Below, piece by piece: positions 7,327 to 14,692 of a stretch of DNA of 27,545 bases. Below the pieces are notes generated by a model. It had not been told where the DNA came from, searched no databases, and saw only the letters and a program-made list of their open reading frames with translations. Position numbers and translations under genes: made by a program. The stretch is from Ruminococcus sp. UBA3387 (GTDB lineage Bacteria; Bacillota; Clostridia; Oscillospirales; Ruminococcaceae). Where the stretch lies: NCBI GenBank assembly GCA_002358895.1, contig DEPR01000088.1, forward strand, positions 1-27,545, written 5' to 3'. Every line of letters begins with the position of its first letter. The first letter of the stretch is position 1.

Positions 7327-7756
7327 ACAAATCCCCTCCCAGAAGCCCACTTTCTTTCAATGCAGGATAGACTGCAAACAGTTGGAAAATCTTTATAAGG
7401 CGGTCGATTTTCAGCTGGTTTTCCTCTTTCAGCAGAGGTCTTAATGCAACAAGCAAATCCACGTTCTTATCCGATTTGTTGGCACTTGAAATAACAGTAC
7501 CGAGCTGTATGAGCTTTTGTATATCAACGCCGTTCGCCTGATTGTTCTGTTGCTGAGGCTGGCTTTCGTTGTTCATCATTCCGCCTAAGTTGGCTATAAG
7601 CTTTGAAAAATCAGGTGCAGAATTATCTTGTGGGGAGCTTTCAGGCTGTTCCTGAGGGTTAAGGTCGTTGCCAAGCATACCTGCAAGCTCCTTGATTTGC
7701 TTCATACTTTCTTCGTCATTTAAAACATTCTGGATTTTAGTCATCAGATCGTCCAT
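7313..7756 (-). CDS. Unassigned protein, second gene of a Q/N-rich cluster
   Basis: The predicted 147-residue protein has no family I can name. The N-terminal 35 residues are acidic and helix-prone (MTKIQNVLNDEESMKQIKEL). The middle (about 35-85) is a low-complexity Gln/Asn/Pro/Ser region. The C-terminal 55 residues look folded and conserved in style: VDLLVALRPLLKEENQLKIDRLIKIFQLF, then YPALKESGL and a Gly/Leu-rich tail. I recall similar LLVALRP-type endings in hypothetical proteins of spore-forming Clostridia, but cannot verify this here. GGTGA lies 4 bases before the ATG at 7756; the longer frame to 7789 lacks a convincing RBS. The gene starts 45 bases after the first gene of the cluster and overlaps the third. 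Confidence 0.68.
   Translation of the reverse strand: MDDLMTKIQNVLNDEESMKQIKELAGMLGNDLNPQEQPESSPQDNSAPDFSKLIANLGGMMNNESQPQQQNNQANGVDIQKLIQLGTVISSANKSDKNVDLLVALRPLLKEENQLKIDRLIKIFQLFAVYPALKESGLLGGDLFGLL
7333..7340 (-). promoter_or_regulatory. RBS embedded in the upstream gene, setting a TTG start
   Basis: GGGAGGGG on the minus strand lies 6 bases before TTG at 7326 and inside the last codons of the preceding gene. This arrangement couples the two translations and decides the start of the small downstream gene. Confidence 0.6.
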
Positions 7757-7801
7757 TAAATCACCGTCCTGAGTATATGTACAGGGCATAAGCCCCTGGA
7801 A

Positions 7802-8053
7802 TTACATTTTTGATAGCTTTTCATAGATAGCCTTTGCCTGTGGAGATGACAGGATTTTTTCAGCCGTTTTCGGATTTGAAAGTGCCTGCTGAAGCATAGC
7901 TGCCTCATTCTGTGGCATATTACCTAATGCCTGGTCAAATGTACCGTTCTGAAGCTGTTTTTGCAGCTGTTCAGGGGTTGTGCCAAGCTTTTTTGATGCA
8001 ACAGACAAGAGTGCGTTAAGTGCTTGTGGATTAAGGTTGTTAAGGTTGCTCAT
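7802..8053 (-). CDS. Unassigned small protein, first gene of a Q/N-rich cluster
   Basis: The predicted 83-residue protein is rich in Asn, Gln, Leu and Ala and probably all helical: LNPQALNALLSVASKKLG, then TPEQLQKQLQNG and NPKTAEKILSSPQAKAIYEKLSKM. It has no signal peptide, membrane helix, Cys or metal motif. The frame runs to 8200, but AAGGAG 8 bases before the ATG at 8053 fixes the start. It leads an operon of three small proteins and is divergent from the phosphoesterase gene. The repeated -NPQA- and -SPQAK- turns suggest a short helical-repeat or adaptor protein. The function is unknown. Confidence 0.72.
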   Translation of the reverse strand: MSNLNNLNPQALNALLSVASKKLGTTPEQLQKQLQNGTFDQALGNMPQNEAAMLQQALSNPKTAEKILSSPQAKAIYEKLSKM

Positions 8054-8071
8054 ATGAAATCTCCTTTTTAA

Positions 8072-8100
8072 TTGTAATTTATAAATATTTATGATATAAT
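8072..8100 (+). promoter_or_regulatory. SigA promoter of the phosphoesterase gene
   Basis: TTGTAA (8072-8077) and a perfect TATAAT (8095-8100) are 17 bases apart. The RBS and ATG follow about 50 bases later. Confidence 0.8.
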
Positions 8101-8119
8101 GATAAAAATTATTCGTTAA
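8091..8119 (-). promoter_or_regulatory. Possible promoter of the small-protein cluster
   Basis: On the minus strand TTAACG (8119-8114) and TATCAT (8096-8091) are 17 bases apart. The match is 4 of 6 and 5 of 6 to the SigA consensus. The -10 box overlaps the -10 box of the divergent promoter at 8095-8100, so the two could not be fully occupied at once. Confidence 0.45.
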
Positions 8120-8152
8120 TGTAGAAACAGGACAGGTTAAAGGGTGGAAGTA

Positions 8153-8629
8153 ATGAGAATTATAGTTTATTCGGATACACACGGCAGTTTTTCTGCTCAC
8201 GCAGAAATTTTCAGCCGAAATGAAGATGCAGATGTGTTTATCTTCCTTGGCGACGGGGAAAGGGAGCTTGACAAAATCCGTGCATTATATCCTGAAAAGA
8301 CTATTCTGAACGTTGCAGGAAATTGCGATTATGCCTCAATGTCGCCTGCGGTGGATATTTTTATGGCGAAAGGTGTAAAAATCCTGTTTACTCACGGACA
8401 TACTATGGGAGTCAAGTATTCCACAGACAGACTGTTTTACAAGGCAAAGGAAATCGGTGCAAGGATTGCACTTTTCGGCCATACTCATTGCAGGTATTAT
8501 TCCTATGAAGAAGGGGTGCATATCCTGAACCCCGGAAGTGCGGGACAACCCCGTGATTTCAAGAAAAAGTGCTATGCTTTTATAGATATTGTTGATTCGG
8601 GAATTGTCTGCAATCACGTTGAATTGTAG
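8153..8629 (+). CDS. yfcE: YfcE/MJ0936-type metallophosphoesterase
   Basis: The 158-residue protein is a small calcineurin-like phosphoesterase with all five metal-site motifs. They are D8-x-H10 (SDTHG), GDG with Asp 34, GNCD with Asn 57, FTHGH with His 81, and GHTH at 109-112. The final motif NPGSAGQPRD is typical of the YfcE subgroup. Family members bind two Mn2+ or similar ions and cleave phosphodiesters in vitro; the physiological substrate is usually unknown. The frame can start at a GTG at 8144, but AGGGTGG (8141-8147) sits 5 bases before ATG 8153, making that ATG the likely start. It is transcribed alone from a good promoter and ends in a bidirectional hairpin. In many Firmicutes this gene follows rph-rdgB; that context is absent here. 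Confidence 0.9.
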   Translation: MRIIVYSDTHGSFSAHAEIFSRNEDADVFIFLGDGERELDKIRALYPEKTILNVAGNCDYASMSPAVDIFMAKGVKILFTHGHTMGVKYSTDRLFYKAKEIGARIALFGHTHCRYYSYEEGVHILNPGSAGQPRDFKKKCYAFIDIVDSGIVCNHVEL

Positions 8630-8666
8630 CCTTTTATCAGTATATGTCCCGGATGGAAATAGGTGC

Positions 8667-8700
8667 AAAAAAAGTCTGTTGCTTTTACACAACAGACTTT
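8667..8700. terminator. Bidirectional terminator between convergent genes
   Basis: A perfect 11-base stem (8671-8681 with 8690-8700) has an 8-base loop. The minus strand exit is a run of seven T (8673-8667), and the plus strand exit is TTTTATTATTTG. It serves both the phosphoesterase gene and the glycosyltransferase gene whose stop is at 8703. Confidence 0.9.
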
Positions 8701-8702
8701 TA

Positions 8703-9413
8703 TTATTTGTAGTATTTTTTATTCTTCACAATCTTTATAAGCTCAATAAAGAACGAAACCGAGCTTTTTAGCGGTGAAACCTTGCTTTCTTCATCATTTT
8801 CCCACTTAACAGGAATAGCCTTGACTTTTTTATTGTGGAGCTTTGCGATGTAGAGATATTCCACATCAAATGCCCAGCCGAAAATCCGTTGTTTTTCCAC
8901 CAGCACTTTTCCCAGCTCTCTTGTGAAGCCTTTGAAACCACACTGGGTATCATTGAACTCGGTGCCTGTAATTATCTTAGTTATAACCACACAGCAGTTT
9001 CCGATAAATTGTCTTAACGGACCTTGTGGCTTAGGAATAACCGAGTCAGGATGGCGTCTTGAGCCGATAACCATATCGTTATCGGAGATTTCTTCCATAA
9101 AGGTTGTAACTGCCGAAAGGTGGGTGGACAGGTCTGCGTCCATAAAAAGGAGATAGTCGCCTTTAGCTTCCCTTATGCCTGCGTTTACGGCACTTCCTTT
9201 TCCACCGTTTTTCTCACAATTAACAGGAACTACAGTGGGAAAAGCTTCAGACAGGCTGTTTATAAGATTAAGAGTATTATCCTTGCTTCCGTCATTTACA
9301 AGCAAAAGCTCATAGTCGATAGCCATAGCAGAAAGGTGATTTACAATCATTTCTGTGGACTTTTCTATTGTCTTTTCCTCGTTGTAGCAAGGTACTATTA
9401 CTGATAGCTTCAT
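8703..9413 (-). CDS. Family 2 glycosyltransferase, DPM1/ALG5-like (polyprenyl-phosphate sugar synthase type)
   Basis: The 236-residue protein begins with the GT-A signature LSVIVPCYNEE. It has NDGSKDNT (about 40-47), GGKGSAVNAGI (70-80), the catalytic MDADLS (91-96) and GSRRHPDS. Further on QCGFKGFTR and FDVEYLYIA are typical of the dolichyl-phosphate mannose/glucose synthase branch. These enzymes transfer a sugar from an NDP-sugar to a polyprenyl phosphate on the cytoplasmic face of the membrane. No C-terminal membrane helices are present, so it is probably a peripheral enzyme. The frame extends to a TTG at 9428, but that TTG overlaps the apparent RBS (GGAAGTG) for the ATG at 9413. It has its own promoter, divergent from citrate synthase. 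Sugar and acceptor are not known. Confidence 0.87.
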   Translation of the reverse strand: MKLSVIVPCYNEEKTIEKSTEMIVNHLSAMAIDYELLLVNDGSKDNTLNLINSLSEAFPTVVPVNCEKNGGKGSAVNAGIREAKGDYLLFMDADLSTHLSAVTTFMEEISDNDMVIGSRRHPDSVIPKPQGPLRQFIGNCCVVITKIITGTEFNDTQCGFKGFTRELGKVLVEKQRIFGWAFDVEYLYIAKLHNKKVKAIPVKWENDEESKVSPLKSSVSFFIELIKIVKNKKYYK

Positions 9414-9473
9414 TTTTTTCACTTCCAATGGGTTGTTTATGATAATTGGTTAATTTGTTTGCTAATTGAAATT

Positions 9474-9502
9474 ATTGTAGCATATATTTATAAAAAATGC
9501 AA
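9474..9502 (-). promoter_or_regulatory. SigA promoter of the DPM1-like gene
   Basis: On the minus strand TTGCAT (9502-9497) and TACAAT (9479-9474) are separated by 17 bases. The leader to the ATG at 9413 is about 55 bases. Confidence 0.75.
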
Positions 9503-9542
9503 CAGTAAAATCGTTTTAAAAGGTATATAATTGGCTGTTTGC

Positions 9543-9571
9543 TTGACATTTCGGGGGAATTGGTGTAAAAT
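9543..9571 (+). promoter_or_regulatory. SigA promoter of citrate synthase
   Basis: A perfect TTGACA (9543-9548) and TAAAAT (9566-9571) are 17 bases apart, 43 bases before the ATG at 9615. No inverted repeat for a CcpC- or CcpA-like regulator was recognised in the 201-base divergent gap. Confidence 0.85.
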
Positions 9572-9614
9572 ATATTTTATATTCTATTTTTTTATGAAAG
9601 CGAGATGATAAATT

Positions 9615-10961
9615 ATGATAAATGATTCAGCAAGGAATATGCTTTGTCAGCAGTTTGTTACCAACAACACTATTGATGCGAAGTATTATGATAAGCACGT
9701 AGTCAAGAGAGGTCTGAGAAATTCAGACGGCACAGGTGTTATTGCAGGTCTTACAAACATCTGTAACGTTCACGGATATGTAATCAATGAAGGTGAAAAA
9801 GCACCTATCAAAGGACAGCTCGTTTATCGTGGTTATAACATAAACGATCTTGTGGCAAACGCAAAGAATGAAAACCGTTTCGGATATGAGGAAATTGTTT
9901 ACCTGCTTCTTATGGGCGACCTTCCATCAAAGCAGGAGCTTGAAGCATTTAAAATGATGATGTCCGAAAACAGAGCTTTGCCTGAAAACTTCTTTGAGGA
10001 TATGATTCTCAAAGCTCCTTCAAGAGATATTATGAATAAGATGGCACGTTCTGTGCTTGCTTTGTATTCATATGACGATAACCCTGAAAACCGCAGTCCT
10101 GAATATGAAATGGCAACAGCTATTTCTATTATCTCAAAGCTGCCTAACATTATGGTGTCAGCTTATCAGGTCAAAAAGCGTACATTTGATGGAGAAAGCC
10201 TGATTATGCACCCGTTGATTTCCAACCATTCAACTGCCGAGATGATTTTGTCTGCACTCCGTCCTGACAGACAGTTTACAGATGAAGAAGCAAAGCTTCT
10301 TGACATAATTCTTATGCTTCACGCAGAGCACGGTGGCGGTAACAACTCCACATTCTCCTGCAGAGTACTTACATCATCAGGTACCGACCCTTATTCAGCA
10401 TATGCTGCCGCTATCGGTTCACTCAAAGGACCAAAGCACGGTGGTGCAAACATCAAGGTTTCGGGTATGCACGACTGCCTTAAAGAAAACGTTTCAAACT
10501 GGGAGGACGAGGGGGAAGTTGCTGACTTCCTCAGAAAGATTCTCAGAAAAGAAGCATATGACAAGAGTGGCCTTGTTTATGGTATGGGGCACGCTGTTTA
10601 TACCTTGTCAGACCCAAGAGCTGTTATACTTAAAGAAAATGCAAAGCGTCTTGCTAAGGGAACTGAATTTGAAGCAGAATTCAATCTGCTTGAAACGGTT
10701 GAAAGACTTACACCTGAGCTTTTTTCTGAGGCTAAGGGTGATATCAAGGCAATTTGTGCAAATGTGGATATGTATTCAGGTCTTGTATACAGAATGCTGA
10801 AAATCCCTGACGATTTGTTTACTCCGTTGTTTGCCGTTTCAAGAATGGCTGGCTGGTGTGCACATCGTTTTGAGGAGCTTGTAACAGGAAAGAGAATTAT
10901 CCGTCCTGCATATAAATCAGTTAAAAAAGAGAGAATGTATATTCCGATTGATGAAAGATAA
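9615..10961 (+). CDS. gltA: Citrate synthase
   Basis: Citrate synthase condenses acetyl-CoA and oxaloacetate to citrate. In a fermentative Clostridium relative it most likely feeds 2-oxoglutarate and glutamate synthesis through a partial TCA route. The 448-residue protein has the conserved active-site pieces: LHAEHGGGNNSTF (235-247), GPKHGGAN with His 275, VYGMGHAVYTLSDPRA (321-336) with His 326, VDMYSG with Asp 385, and the CoA/oxaloacetate segment FAVSRMAGWCAHRFEE (406-421). The first 35 residues precede the catalytic fold, as in several clostridial forms. A 2-methylcitrate synthase role cannot be excluded, but no prp genes are nearby. The RBS is weak (GCGAGATGA), so promoter strength probably sets its expression. 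It is monocistronic. Confidence 0.93.
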   Translation: MINDSARNMLCQQFVTNNTIDAKYYDKHVVKRGLRNSDGTGVIAGLTNICNVHGYVINEGEKAPIKGQLVYRGYNINDLVANAKNENRFGYEEIVYLLLMGDLPSKQELEAFKMMMSENRALPENFFEDMILKAPSRDIMNKMARSVLALYSYDDNPENRSPEYEMATAISIISKLPNIMVSAYQVKKRTFDGESLIMHPLISNHSTAEMILSALRPDRQFTDEEAKLLDIILMLHAEHGGGNNSTFSCRVLTSSGTDPYSAYAAAIGSLKGPKHGGANIKVSGMHDCLKENVSNWEDEGEVADFLRKILRKEAYDKSGLVYGMGHAVYTLSDPRAVILKENAKRLAKGTEFEAEFNLLETVERLTPELFSEAKGDIKAICANVDMYSGLVYRMLKIPDDLFTPLFAVSRMAGWCAHRFEELVTGKRIIRPAYKSVKKERMYIPIDER

Positions 10962-10970
10962 TATTTTTTG

Positions 10971-11000
10971 GTGCTTGTCTTAAAAGACAGGCACTTTTTT
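10971..11000 (+). terminator. Terminator of citrate synthase
   Basis: GTGCTTGTCT pairs with AGACAGGCAC (one wobble) around TAAA, followed by six T. It starts 10 bases past the stop codon. Confidence 0.92.
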
Positions 11001-11023
11001 ATGTAACTTTTTTTGCATAAGTG

Positions 11024-11052
11024 TTGAAAAAATATTCATATTGTGATACAAT
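11024..11052 (+). promoter_or_regulatory. SigA promoter of the lipoprotein/two-component operon
   Basis: TTGAAA (11024-11029) and TACAAT (11047-11052) have a 17-base spacer and lie 48 bases before the ATG at 11100. It is the only clear promoter before 16520, so it probably drives five genes. Confidence 0.78.
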
Positions 11053-11099
11053 ATATAGTGGTAGAATATTTTTGCTATGGGCAGGACTGGAGTGATTGA

Positions 11100-12428
11100 A
11101 TGAAAAGAATATTAAAACTGATGTGTCTTGTGGCTGTGGTTTTTATGACAGGATGTTCGGCTGTGAACTTCAGTGTTGACAACTTGCTCAGAGCTCCTAA
11201 TCTGACAGAGGAGCAGAAGGAAATACATCAGGCTCTTGTTCAGTCGGTGGGGAATAACATTACTCTGAAATATCCGAAGACAGGGGACAACCGTTCGGCT
11301 TATGTAATAAAGAATATTGACGACGAACCCGGGGCTGAGGCACTTGTTTTCTATGAGTATGCAGGTGTTGCCAATAAGGACGGACTTATGGTAAATCTCC
11401 TGGACAAGAATGATGACAACGATTGGGTGTCAGTGAAGGAGTTTGCTGGTGCAGGCTCAGAGGTTGCTACAGTTATTATTTCCGATATGGGGGAGGATAA
11501 TGATACTCAGGTTATTGTAGGGTACACAAGCAGTACAAGCGATGAAAAAACCCTGGTGGTTTATAATTATGATGACGAGATAAAAACTGTCGGTACAGAA
11601 AACTACCTGCTTCTTGAGGCATATGACATAAATGCCGACAGCACGGAGGATATAGTTGTTGTGAACAGGAATACAGGTGATGAAAACAACAGGGACGATG
11701 ACACATATACAGCGTCGATTCTTGAAGCAGGCAAGGATGAGCTTATAAAAACTCACAGCGTTTTGATGTGCAACAACGCCACATCTTATGTTCATACAGC
11801 TACAGGTAAGCTTAATGAAAACAGTCCTGCACTTTACATTGACGAGCTTACGGATAAGAATGAGCTTCAGACAGAGATAATTTATTTTGAGAATGACGGG
11901 CTTATAAATCCTATTGAAGCTGACAAGGACAGACTTCTGCCACTTTGCACAAGACCTGCAGGGTATTACTCTCAGGACATTGACAGGGACGGGGTAGTTG
12001 AAATTCCTCTTGTCAGAGTTATGACGGGATATGAGAATGTTGTTGAGGAAGAAAAACAGTATCTTACCGATTGGTTGGTTTATGATAATGACCTGTTGTT
12101 GAAATATTCAGGATATTATTGCTTGTCTGACGGATATATGATGGCATATCCAAGCCGTTGGACGGGACAGGTTACCGTAAAGAAGGATAATGATACACAG
12201 GAAATGGTGTTCTATAAATATGACGGCGACATAAACGGCGAAATGACAGAGCTTATGAGAATTGCTGTTGCAGGCGATGAGCAGAAAACAAGGTATTTGT
12301 ATGACGGATATCAGCTTGTAAGCGAAAAAGGTCAGCTTTGTTATCTGGTGAAGATTGGTTCACAGAGAGAAGAGCCACTTGTGCCGACTATTGATGAAAT
12401 TAAAAACTGCTTTTATTTAGCAGGATAA
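11100..12428 (+). CDS. Lipoprotein with VCBS/FG-GAP-like repeats, upstream of a two-component system
   Basis: The N-terminus is a type II signal peptide: basic KR, a hydrophobic core, then the lipobox MTGC with the modified Cys at 19. The mature protein is expected to be anchored outside the membrane. It contains several Asp-rich beta-propeller-like units: IDDEPGAEALVFY (73-85), ISDMGEDNDTQVIVGY (127-142), AYDINADSTEDIVVV (174-188) and DIDRDGVVEIPLV (293-305). The D-x-[DN]-x-D cores resemble calcium-binding FG-GAP/VCBS blades. The full length is 442 residues. GGAG lies 7 bases before ATG. The response regulator starts 34 bases after its stop and the sensor kinase comes next, so the lipoprotein is a good candidate for an extracytoplasmic partner of that kinase. 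No exact family name is recognised. Confidence 0.8.
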   Translation: MKRILKLMCLVAVVFMTGCSAVNFSVDNLLRAPNLTEEQKEIHQALVQSVGNNITLKYPKTGDNRSAYVIKNIDDEPGAEALVFYEYAGVANKDGLMVNLLDKNDDNDWVSVKEFAGAGSEVATVIISDMGEDNDTQVIVGYTSSTSDEKTLVVYNYDDEIKTVGTENYLLLEAYDINADSTEDIVVVNRNTGDENNRDDDTYTASILEAGKDELIKTHSVLMCNNATSYVHTATGKLNENSPALYIDELTDKNELQTEIIYFENDGLINPIEADKDRLLPLCTRPAGYYSQDIDRDGVVEIPLVRVMTGYENVVEEEKQYLTDWLVYDNDLLLKYSGYYCLSDGYMMAYPSRWTGQVTVKKDNDTQEMVFYKYDGDINGEMTELMRIAVAGDEQKTRYLYDGYQLVSEKGQLCYLVKIGSQREEPLVPTIDEIKNCFYLAG

Positions 12429-12462
12429 TTGGTAATTATATTTCCATACGGAGGTAGTTGTT

Positions 12463-13173
12463 ATGATAAGAAGAGTTCTGGTTTGTGAGGACGAAGATTC
12501 AATAAGAGAGTTTGTTGTGATTAACCTTAGAAGAAGTGGTTATGAGGTAACAGATGTAAATTGCGGAGAAGATGCACTGAAGGCTTATGAAGAAGCTGAG
12601 GGCAGATTCGATATTGCCTTGCTTGACATTATGATGCCTGGAATAAACGGTATGGAAGTCTGCAAGAAGCTGAGAGAGAAGTCTGCAACTCTTGGTATTA
12701 TTATGCTTTCTGCAAAGTCTCAGGAAATGGATAAGATTTCATCTCTTATGATTGGTGCAGATGACTATATTACAAAGCCTTTCTCAATTTCTGAGCTTAT
12801 TGCAAGAGTTGACGCAGTTTGCAGACGTGTGGGTATGGCGTATGCAAAGCCTGAGGAAGTTACAACAATAACTTCAGGACCTTTTACTATAAATATGAAA
12901 AGCAGAATTGTATATAAAAATGATATGCCGTTGGAGCTTACTCAGGTGGAGTATCAGATTATGGAGTATTTCTTCAAGAACCAGAATACTGCTCTTGACA
13001 GAAGCACTATCCTTAACCACATCTGGGGGGACGGATATTACGGCGACGACAAGATTGTTGACGTAAACATCAGAAGAATAAGAATGAAGATTGAGGACGA
13101 ACCGTCTAATCCTAAATATCTGTTGACGATATGGGGATTTGGCTACAAGTGGACAGCAGGAAATAAGAGCTGA
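12463..13173 (+). CDS. OmpR/PhoB-type response regulator
   Basis: The 236-residue protein has an N-terminal receiver domain with the acidic pair E9/D10-E11, the phosphoacceptor Asp 55 (LLDIMMPG), Ser 83 (MLSAKS) and Lys 105 (YITKPF). The C-terminal winged-helix DNA-binding domain (about 133-233) carries LTQVEYQIMEYF, DRSTILNHIWG, VDVNIRRIRMKI and the final GFGYKW. Phosphorylation by the kinase encoded next is the expected activation route. GGAGG stands about 8 bases before ATG. Targets are unknown; this operon itself may be one. All catalytic residues are present, so it should be functional. Confidence 0.95.
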   Translation: MIRRVLVCEDEDSIREFVVINLRRSGYEVTDVNCGEDALKAYEEAEGRFDIALLDIMMPGINGMEVCKKLREKSATLGIIMLSAKSQEMDKISSLMIGADDYITKPFSISELIARVDAVCRRVGMAYAKPEEVTTITSGPFTINMKSRIVYKNDMPLELTQVEYQIMEYFFKNQNTALDRSTILNHIWGDGYYGDDKIVDVNIRRIRMKIEDEPSNPKYLLTIWGFGYKWTAGNKS

Positions 13174-13189
13174 TTTTTGAGGGGTTTAA

Positions 13190-14692
13190 GTGAACGGAAA
13201 AAACAAGTATGGTAAAAAAAGCATAACAAGAACCTGGCTGAGGAATACAATCAGTATGGTTGCTGTTGTGCTTGTGATAATTGAAGTATTGCTTATTGCC
13301 ATTATCAGAAATTATTATTATAGTGCTGCGAAGCAGTATATGACATCAAAGATGAATGTGGTTACAAGCTCTGTAGCTGTTGCATCGGACGCTGCTGACA
13401 GAAACTATAACGCTGATATCAGGTCTATAGTTGAAAACTATACTGAAAAAGACAAGATGGAGCTAATGGCTATACGTTCGGACGGAACTATCGACATAAC
13501 ATCTTCGGGCTTTTCTCCTGATAACGATATGGATATGTCGGACTATGAAATGGCAAAGCGGGCTTCAAATGAAACTGCATCGAATATATTCAAATTGCCT
13601 ACAGGCGAAAAGGTGATAGCAGTAACGGCTGTTATTTCTCTTAAAGGCAGTGAATATGATGCTTTGCGTCTGGTTGCTTCAATGAAAAACATTGATAATC
13701 AGATTATTGTAATAAGTGTTATTATAACCATTATTGCTGTCAGCCTGCTGACTATGATTTTCTTCTCAGGAAAGTTCTTTATGAAGTCAATCGTTTATCC
13801 GACTATTCAGGTTGCAGAGGTTGCACGAAAGATTGCAAAGGGCGATTTTACTCAGCGTGTTGAAAAGAAGCAGGACGATGAGCTGGGAGATTTGTGCGAC
13901 TCAATCAACTATATGGCTGAGGAGCTGGCAAATACAGAGTCGATGAAAAATGAGTTCATCTCATCAATTTCCCACGAGCTTAGAACTCCGTTGACGGCAA
14001 TCAAGGGCTGGTCGGAGACTCTTACCACCATTGACGACAGGGAAACCTTCATAAAGGGTATGAGAGTTATCAGTTCAGAGACGGAAAGACTTTCTCAGAT
14101 GGTGGAGGAGCTTCTGGATTTCTCCCGTATTCAGGATAACCGTCTTACACTACAGATGGATACTATTGATATTCTCGCTGAGCTTACCGAAACGGTGCTT
14201 ATCTATCAGGAAAGGGCAAGGGCGTTGGGTATCACTCTTAACTACTATGAGCCTGAAATGGTGCCTTTTGTAAACGGCGATAAGAACAGGCTCCGTCAGG
14301 TGTTTATCAATATTGTGGACAATGCAATCAAGTATTCCGACAAGGGCGATACCGTTTCTGTTGAGGCATATGAGCAGAATGATGAAATCTGTATTTCTGT
14401 GTCAGATACAGGAATGGGTATTTCAAAAGAAGATTTGCCTAAAATCAAAACCAAGTTCTTTAAGGCTAATCATACAAGACGTGGTTCAGGTATCGGACTT
14501 GCTGTGGCTGATGAGATTATTTCAAGACACGGTGGTACACTTACCATAAACAGTGAAGAAGGCATTGGTACAACGGTTATGATTACCCTGCCTTGTATTG
14601 AAAAAAGTAAAAAGACAGACAATCAGGATACGGTGAATGTTGAGCTTATTTCATCGGATACATTAAATGAAAGGGATAACGAAGATGAGTAA
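13190..14692 (+). CDS. Membrane sensor histidine kinase
   Basis: The 500-residue kinase starts with GTG (GAGGGG 5 bases upstream). Its domains run in order: a first membrane helix (about 20-40), an extracytoplasmic sensor of about 130 residues, a second helix (about 172-192), HAMP (about 195-250) and HisKA with the phospho-His 262 in SISHELRTPLTAIKGW. The HATPase follows with the N box NIVDNAIKYS (374-383), DTGMGIS (406-412) and GSGIGLAV (432-439). The last 25 residues are acidic and variable. The extracytoplasmic loop is large enough for a PAS-like sensor fold, but the ligand is not known. It overlaps the next gene by 8 bases (ATGAGTAA). Pairing with the upstream regulator is very likely from adjacency; input from the lipoprotein is inferred. 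Confidence 0.94.
   Translation: MNGKNKYGKKSITRTWLRNTISMVAVVLVIIEVLLIAIIRNYYYSAAKQYMTSKMNVVTSSVAVASDAADRNYNADIRSIVENYTEKDKMELMAIRSDGTIDITSSGFSPDNDMDMSDYEMAKRASNETASNIFKLPTGEKVIAVTAVISLKGSEYDALRLVASMKNIDNQIIVISVIITIIAVSLLTMIFFSGKFFMKSIVYPTIQVAEVARKIAKGDFTQRVEKKQDDELGDLCDSINYMAEELANTESMKNEFISSISHELRTPLTAIKGWSETLTTIDDRETFIKGMRVISSETERLSQMVEELLDFSRIQDNRLTLQMDTIDILAELTETVLIYQERARALGITLNYYEPEMVPFVNGDKNRLRQVFINIVDNAIKYSDKGDTVSVEAYEQNDEICISVSDTGMGISKEDLPKIKTKFFKANHTRRGSGIGLAVADEIISRHGGTLTINSEEGIGTTVMITLPCIEKSKKTDNQDTVNVELISSDTLNERDNEDE

Noticed and set aside
8054..8130. Sporulation sigma (SigE/F/G/K) promoter before the small-protein cluster
   Set aside because: CATA-like and GAATAA-like boxes exist in this AT-rich stretch, but no pair has the right spacing and sequence together.
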